Source: Phlebotomus papatasi (lineage: Eukaryota > Arthropoda > Insecta > Diptera > Psychodidae). Taken from it: a stretch of 64,000 bases of DNA. A program made the translations under genes and the position numbers. Within the stretch, counting starts at the first letter, position 1; each line of letters begins with the position of its first letter. Below the pieces are notes generated by a model. It was not told the DNA's origin. It ran no database searches and saw only the letters and a list, made by a program, of their open reading frames with translations. Below, in pieces: positions 59,617-64,000 of the stretch. The stretch lies in contig NC_077222.1 in the NCBI RefSeq assembly GCF_024763615.1, positions 24,118,001 through 24,182,000 on the forward strand. The letters run 5' to 3'.

Positions 59617-59990
59617 GAGGAGACTGGGGCAAAAAGTAACAAAACAGATATTTTATTTTTTTTTACAAACTACTCGACCGCCCCAGAAATTTCTAATTAG
59701 CGCAGTTTTATAGAAAATTTACCGCTCTACAACTTTGTTAATGTAATTTTCCTCTATTCCTCTATTTATCGAGCCGTTTTATAAAACGTAATTTTGTGGC
59801 CATTCTCAAAAATGCTGGGGCAAATAGTATCAGGCATGGAATGTTATCGCATTTTGATTCGCATTGAACGGGATTCGGTAAATTTATAAAAATTCCTAGA
59901 TAAGATATTGATGTTTTTTTGCCGTGAGACATCATAAATTGTTTCGGTTTCCTTACTTTTTGCTCCATACCTTTTGTTACTTTTTACCCC
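59617..59990. mobile_element. TAGGGG-type element, right end truncated
   Basis: After TA (59615-59616): GAGGAGACTGGGGCAAAA, then AGTAACAAAAC; the right side has GTTTTGTTACTTTTTACCCC in the mirrored order but lacks the final CAGTCTCC. Related to 52843 by its first 15 bases. Confidence 0.65.
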
Positions 59991-60479
59991 AAGTGGTCGT
60001 TCTTAATAAAAAGGTTTATTGAGAGAAGAATATTTGTAAAATTCTAAAATAGATAGCGGCTTCGTATTCAAAGAATCCAAGTCATTTAGGAAATAATCAT
60101 CAGTGCATAAATTTTGAATAATAAGTATATAATAATTGATATATTCCTCAAGGAAAATATTTCAAAAATAGGGCTGAAAATACTGATATTTTCTTTTGTT
60201 TTCTAAATTCCTTGTTCGAATTCTAGGAAACATACAACATCGAAGAAGGTCTATGGAAGCTATCCATAGAAAAAAATTTAAGCCGATATTTCATTTGAAG
60301 ATATTGAATTTTGAAATTTTCGATTTCTGACTTTGTGAAAAATACTAGATATTTGCACAAAAATTCAATTTTTTGTTGTTTTAGAACAGCCCTGTACAAT
60401 ATTTTTAAGTTTTTAAAACATGTATTAGAATTAATTAGAATTCCACAATGATACAAAATTATAACGAGTTTTACCAAGT

Positions 60480-61860
60480 ATTCTCAGCTAAATAGAAAAT
60501 TTAGTTTAGTTCAGCTCTGTACTAAATGCTTTTAACTTTGAAATAATACTGCAATTTATTTAGAACACTACAATTATTTCTATTTTGTGTCGTGATTTGA
60601 ATGATTTTCCCAACAGAAATTAAAAATTTTCAGAAAATTTAGTTTAGCACAGCTCTGTACTAAAAGTCTATTTTGAAAAAATAACGTAATGCTTAGAACA
60701 GTACAATTATCTCTATTTTCAATTCAATATAATTTATTGTTAAACTTAAATCCATAGATTTCTTCTGAAACTATTCAATTCATTTTTTTAATTGGTTGTA
60801 ACCGATTTCCTGACATTAACTATCTGTTCTACAGTATGTCTCTTTAATTGTAACATTTTTGTTAATTACATTTTCGTGTTTTGCTTTGGGAAATTTTCTC
60901 AGCATAATGGCAAATTTTGGTGAAATCTACTCAAGTCCAGCAACTTAAAATATTTATGTCTGTGCATTTTGGAATATTACAAAATGTCTGAACCATTTTT
61001 ATATAAAACTTTCTCTATAGTTCTATAAGTATATGATAAATTTTCAAGATTTATAAATAATTTTTAGCCGTATTATCTATTTCTTGCTGCATTCTGTAAA
61101 GTGTTTATTAAATATTCATCAACTCCTGAAAAAATCGTCATTAATTATTGAAAATTTTGATCTGACAGTTTTGAATAAGAAGAAAAAATCGCACCAATAT
61201 CTGTGCATATTTAATTTAATACAGTCTTGTACTAAATAATGTTTTACAGTTTCTAATTAACAAAATTGCGATACATAAATAGTTCTTTTCAGAATTATCT
61301 TGCTTCAAAATGATAAAATTTCATTTTGAATTATTTATATTTTAGAATTATTATTAGAATTATTATACATTCAATGTATTTTTTATTTTGAAAATAAATT
61401 AATATTGTTAACTATAAAACTGAAGAAGTTTTACAGTTTAGTGCCAAAAGGAACATAATTTTTGGAGTAAAATTGGTTTTTTTAATAAATTAACTCTATA
61501 ATAACGTCGCATGATTTAGAAATTTATGCTGAAATATGTATAAAATATTTTATTTTTTGCTTTTTCGAAAATATGAAATATTTTTAAAACTACTACACTC
61601 CTCTGTTAAAAATTCTAAAACTGTAAAAGAATTTACTAATGTAATGAGCCTATCAATAACACATAATACTGCAAAGATTTCAAGAGTTTAGTACAGTTTA
61701 GTACAAGTACTCCTGGTACTATATTTTTATTTTTTCCAATAGTTTAATTTCAAAGTAGAACTTTTAATTTGTTGTCTATTGTACTTTAAATCTTGAATAT
61801 TTTCCATAAAATGCTACAAGGAAAGAAATTAGTACAGTTCTGTGCTAATTTTTTTTATGT
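60480..61860. repeat. Degenerate array of TTTAGTACAGCTCTGTACTAAA-like palindromes
   Basis: The motif AGTTCAGCTCTGTACTAAA occurs at about 60507, 60646, 61215, 61690 and 61829 in variants. The first two belong to a tandem pair of about 139-bp units that also share AATTTAGTTTAG and ACTACAATTATTTC-like blocks. Confidence 0.6.
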
Positions 61861-62248
61861 TTTTACAATTGTCTTTTTATTTTTAATTAAAAATTTTAAC
61901 ATAATTACTCTGACAATTGCATTGCAGCAAGGAACGAAAAGTCGTAAAATTTTCTAGTCTAATTCTATAAAAATAAATTTCGTCGGTTCCGAAGAAGACT
62001 ATTGTAAGTCTACTTACAGTAGTATAAAAAGATGGTATCATTGGATGCAGAAACCTTAAATCTAACAAGGGAGGTCATCGAGTCATCAAATTCAGATTGG
62101 CTTCATATTGAGAACATAGACGCGGATAGGGATCATAAGGATCGTGTCATACTCAAAAAGTGCTAAATTTTTTTTTCCTTTGCAAAAAAAGCAATCAAAG
62201 GATTCCATAAAATGTTAATGATAAAGAAAGTTCTAGAGCCAGCAGGAG

Positions 62249-62324
62249 CAGTCGTGGTGCGGTGGGCTAGCGGACGGTGTTTACAACGCAAAGGTCTCGA
62301 GTTCGATTCTTGCTTTGTGCCGCC
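62249..62324 (+). ncRNA. tRNA-like (tRNA-Val-like) Pol III promoter sequence, left arm
   Basis: A-box-like TGGTGCGGTGG at 62255-62265 and a perfect B box GTTCGATTC at 62301-62309 at tRNA spacing. A 7-base loop TTTACAA with anticodon TAC, followed by CGCA and AAGG, resembles tRNA-Val(UAC). Acceptor and anticodon stems do not pair properly, so it is a tRNA-derived (SINE-like) sequence, not a working tRNA gene. Confidence 0.6.
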
Positions 62325-62715
62325 TTATTGTTTTTTTTTTCTTCTATTATTTTTTTATCTGTTTTTTTGTCGGATTTTTTTTTCATTGACCGTAATTTTT
62401 CCTTAGTGTATCTATATTTGCTTTGCACTGTAATATACTCCTAATATGAATGTTTAACTAAAGTAAGTGTCTTAAAAGTTCTTCAACGCGTCTGCTTGTT
62501 TTAATTTTTTTTTTTAAGGAATAGAAATTAAGAATTCATCCATATACGGTCTTATTGGTCCTAGATATATATAGCGTTATTTTTATTTGCTTTTTTAAAT
62601 CACTTGCCTAAGCAATGTGTCTTGCAAAATACATCAATAGATCTATGCACAATAGATAGAGAATTTAAAAAAAACACTCACTCATTTTTAATCAATTGTC
62701 TGCAGAAAGATTTAA

Positions 62716-62925
62716 ATGCAGTTTCAAAAATATGCATGGCACAAATCAGGATATGTTGATGAGAGGCCCGAAAAATTTGAAAATCCAAGTCAATACTGTT
62801 TTACAAAAGTTTATTTGGAAACTTGCTCTCAAACTGATTGTGAAAGCATATCTTTTATTCGATGTACACATTGTGACTGTACATTCTGTTTTAATCATTT
62901 CTTTACAGAAATCCACATGCACTAA
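62716..62925 (+). pseudogene. Cysteine-rich ORF remnant at the centre of the palindrome
   Basis: 69 codons ending in CTHCDCTFCFNHFFTEIH and a stop. The Cys/His spacing (CxxCxxxxCxxHFFxxxH) resembles the C-terminal zinc-binding tail of piggyBac-type transposases; this is a tentative resemblance. The opposite arm holds a diverged counterpart on the minus strand (about 63090-62945), with RCAHCEHC conserved but broken by a frameshift and stop. It probably represents the last part of a once-longer transposase gene. Confidence 0.4.
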
Positions 62926-63478
62926 TTAGTTATTAAACTAATTTGTGCATTGAGGACTTTTGTAAAGAAATGATTAAAACAGAGGACAATGTTCACAATG
63001 AGCACACCGAATTAAAGTATGACTCACAATCAATTTAGGCAAAAGCTCCCAATAAACTTTTTCAAAACAATATTGAATTGAATTTTCAAATATAACAAAA
63101 TTCAACATATCTTGATTTTGTGCAGATTGCTAATTATAATAATTCTCTATCGCTTTGTACATAGATTTATTGATGTATTTTGCAAGACACATTGCTTAGG
63201 CAAGTGATTTAAAAAAGCAAATAAAAATAACGCTATGTATATCTAGGATCAATAAGACCGTATATGGATGAATTCTTAATTTCTATTCCTTAAAAAAAAT
63301 TAAAACAAGCAGACGCGTTGAAGAACTTTTAAGACACTTTAGTTAAACATTCATATTAGGAGTATATTACAGTGCAAAGCAAATATAGATACACTAAGGA
63401 AAAATTACGGTCAATGAAAAAAAAAATCCGACAAAAAAAAACAGATAAAAAAAATAATAGAAGAAAAAAAAACAATAA

Positions 63479-63554
63479 GGCGGCACAAAGCAAGAATCGA
63501 ACTCGAGACCTTTGCGTTGTAAACACCGTCCGCTAGCCCGCTGCACCACGACTG
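63479..63554 (-). ncRNA. tRNA-like (tRNA-Val-like) Pol III promoter sequence, right arm
   Basis: Mirror copy of the left-arm sequence. On the minus strand the A box is TGGTGCAGCGG (63548-63538), an exact fit to the consensus that is altered in the left arm, and the B box is GTTCGATTC (63502-63494). Same TTTACAA loop. Confidence 0.6.
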
Positions 63555-64000
63555 CTCCTGCTGGCTCTAGAACTTTCTTTATCATTAACATTTCATGGAA
63601 TCCTTTGATTGCTTTTTTTGCAAAGGAAAAAAAAATTTAGCACTTTTTGAGTATGACACGATCCTTATGATCCCTATCCGCGTCTATGTTCTCAATATGA
63701 AGCCAATCTGAATTTGATGACTCGATGACCTCCCTTGTAAGTCCCCACAAAATTTTATATTGATCAAGATATTCCTGGAAAAGTTACAAGAAAAAAAAAC
63801 TGAAAATCAGCCTGCCCGATTATCGAGTTTTTAGCCCACAATTTTACTGTAAATAACTTAAAAGTAGCTTTAACCAGAAGATATCCAATGCGTAAGTGTG
63901 ATACAATAGTTTCGAAAGCTAAAAATATATTAATTCCAGTGAAATTAATAAAAAACAAATTTTAGCTGTCAAACTTTAAACCTGTCTCCTGAAAAGTTAC

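Larger units (their letters stand above)
62065..63738. mobile_element. Giant palindromic foldback element (1.67 kb)
   Basis: Ends ACAAGGGAGGTCATCGAG ... CTCGATGACCTCCCTTGT. The two arms, about 800 bases each, are inverted copies meeting near 62935. The outer parts are nearly identical (about two differences over some 110 bases around 62214-62323), whereas the inner 200 bases are clearly diverged. Each arm carries a tRNA-like sequence and a long T-rich tract. The identical 64-65-codon ORFs at 62212 (plus) and 63394 (minus) simply read through the tRNA-like part. No obvious target duplication. Confidence 0.88.

Noticed and set aside
62249..62324. Functional tRNA-Val gene
   Set aside because: Acceptor and anticodon stems fail to pair and it sits inside a repeat, so only tRNA-derived status is supported.
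62212..62406. Conserved 64-65-codon ORF present in both palindrome arms as a real protein
   Set aside because: It reads through a tRNA-like sequence and a poly-T tract; its identity in both arms reflects the palindrome, not selection on protein.
1..64000. CRISPR arrays, operons, bacterial or viral genes
   Set aside because: No regularly spaced repeats, no ribosome-binding sites, no long ORFs; splice signals and element types are eukaryotic.

Overview
This window is eukaryotic nuclear DNA: AT-rich, intron-dominated, with GT-AG splice signals, no operons and no long ORF. Compact AT-rich islands packed with miniature transposons, and the style of the 5' exons, suggest an insect, probably a dipteran. 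A nematoceran such as a sand fly is my guess, and the sequence alone does not prove it.

Only two gene ends can be supported. Gene A lies on the minus strand at the left. A very short first coding exon at 11514-11540 (MLENVPDDQ) is followed by an intron of about 10.6 kb, then exons at 705-920 and 372-609, and the gene leaves the window at the left edge. All three exons join in frame. The encoded N-terminus is a low-complexity Ser/Thr/Val/Gln-rich stretch of the type seen in transcription regulators; I do not recognise the family. Gene B is a tentative 5' end on the plus strand. A CpG-richer block at 16.5-18.8 kb and an exon ending at 23011 (MLCCGRRK, then a strong GTGAGT donor) look like an upstream region and first coding exon. 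I find no later exon with confidence, so 23-62 kb is probably its long intron and/or intergenic DNA. Less repetitive, GC-richer islands (26.8-27.5, 33.5-34.2, 42.8-43.9, 48.1-50.1, 54.2-54.9, 58.0-59.3 kb) alternate with transposon-packed AT-rich DNA.

Most of the recognisable content is non-autonomous DNA transposons, many with exact target-site duplications. They include: (1) about fifteen elements with different bodies but similar ends (TA, then roughly GGGGAAAGTGGGG), mostly hairpins; (2) a hAT-type element at 19.19-20.85 kb with an exact 8-bp duplication; (3) a three-copy hAT-like family; (4) TTAA-flanked piggyBac-like elements at 3.9 and 30.9 kb; (5) pogo/Tigger-like CAGT-ended elements at 14.0, 36.3 and 44.4 kb; (6) two large copies of a CCCAAGCGG-ended element at 8.3 and 31.7 kb; (7) a three-copy CACTGAGA-ended family; (8) a family with GGCTTCAGACCTAAG ends, including a triple tandem array at 28.2-28.7 kb; (9) a 1.67-kb palindrome at 62.1-63.7 kb that carries a tRNA-like Pol III promoter in each arm and a cysteine-rich ORF remnant at its centre. 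Several elements are nested in one another, so a relative order of insertion can be read. No complete protein-coding gene, CRISPR, rRNA or canonical tRNA gene was found.
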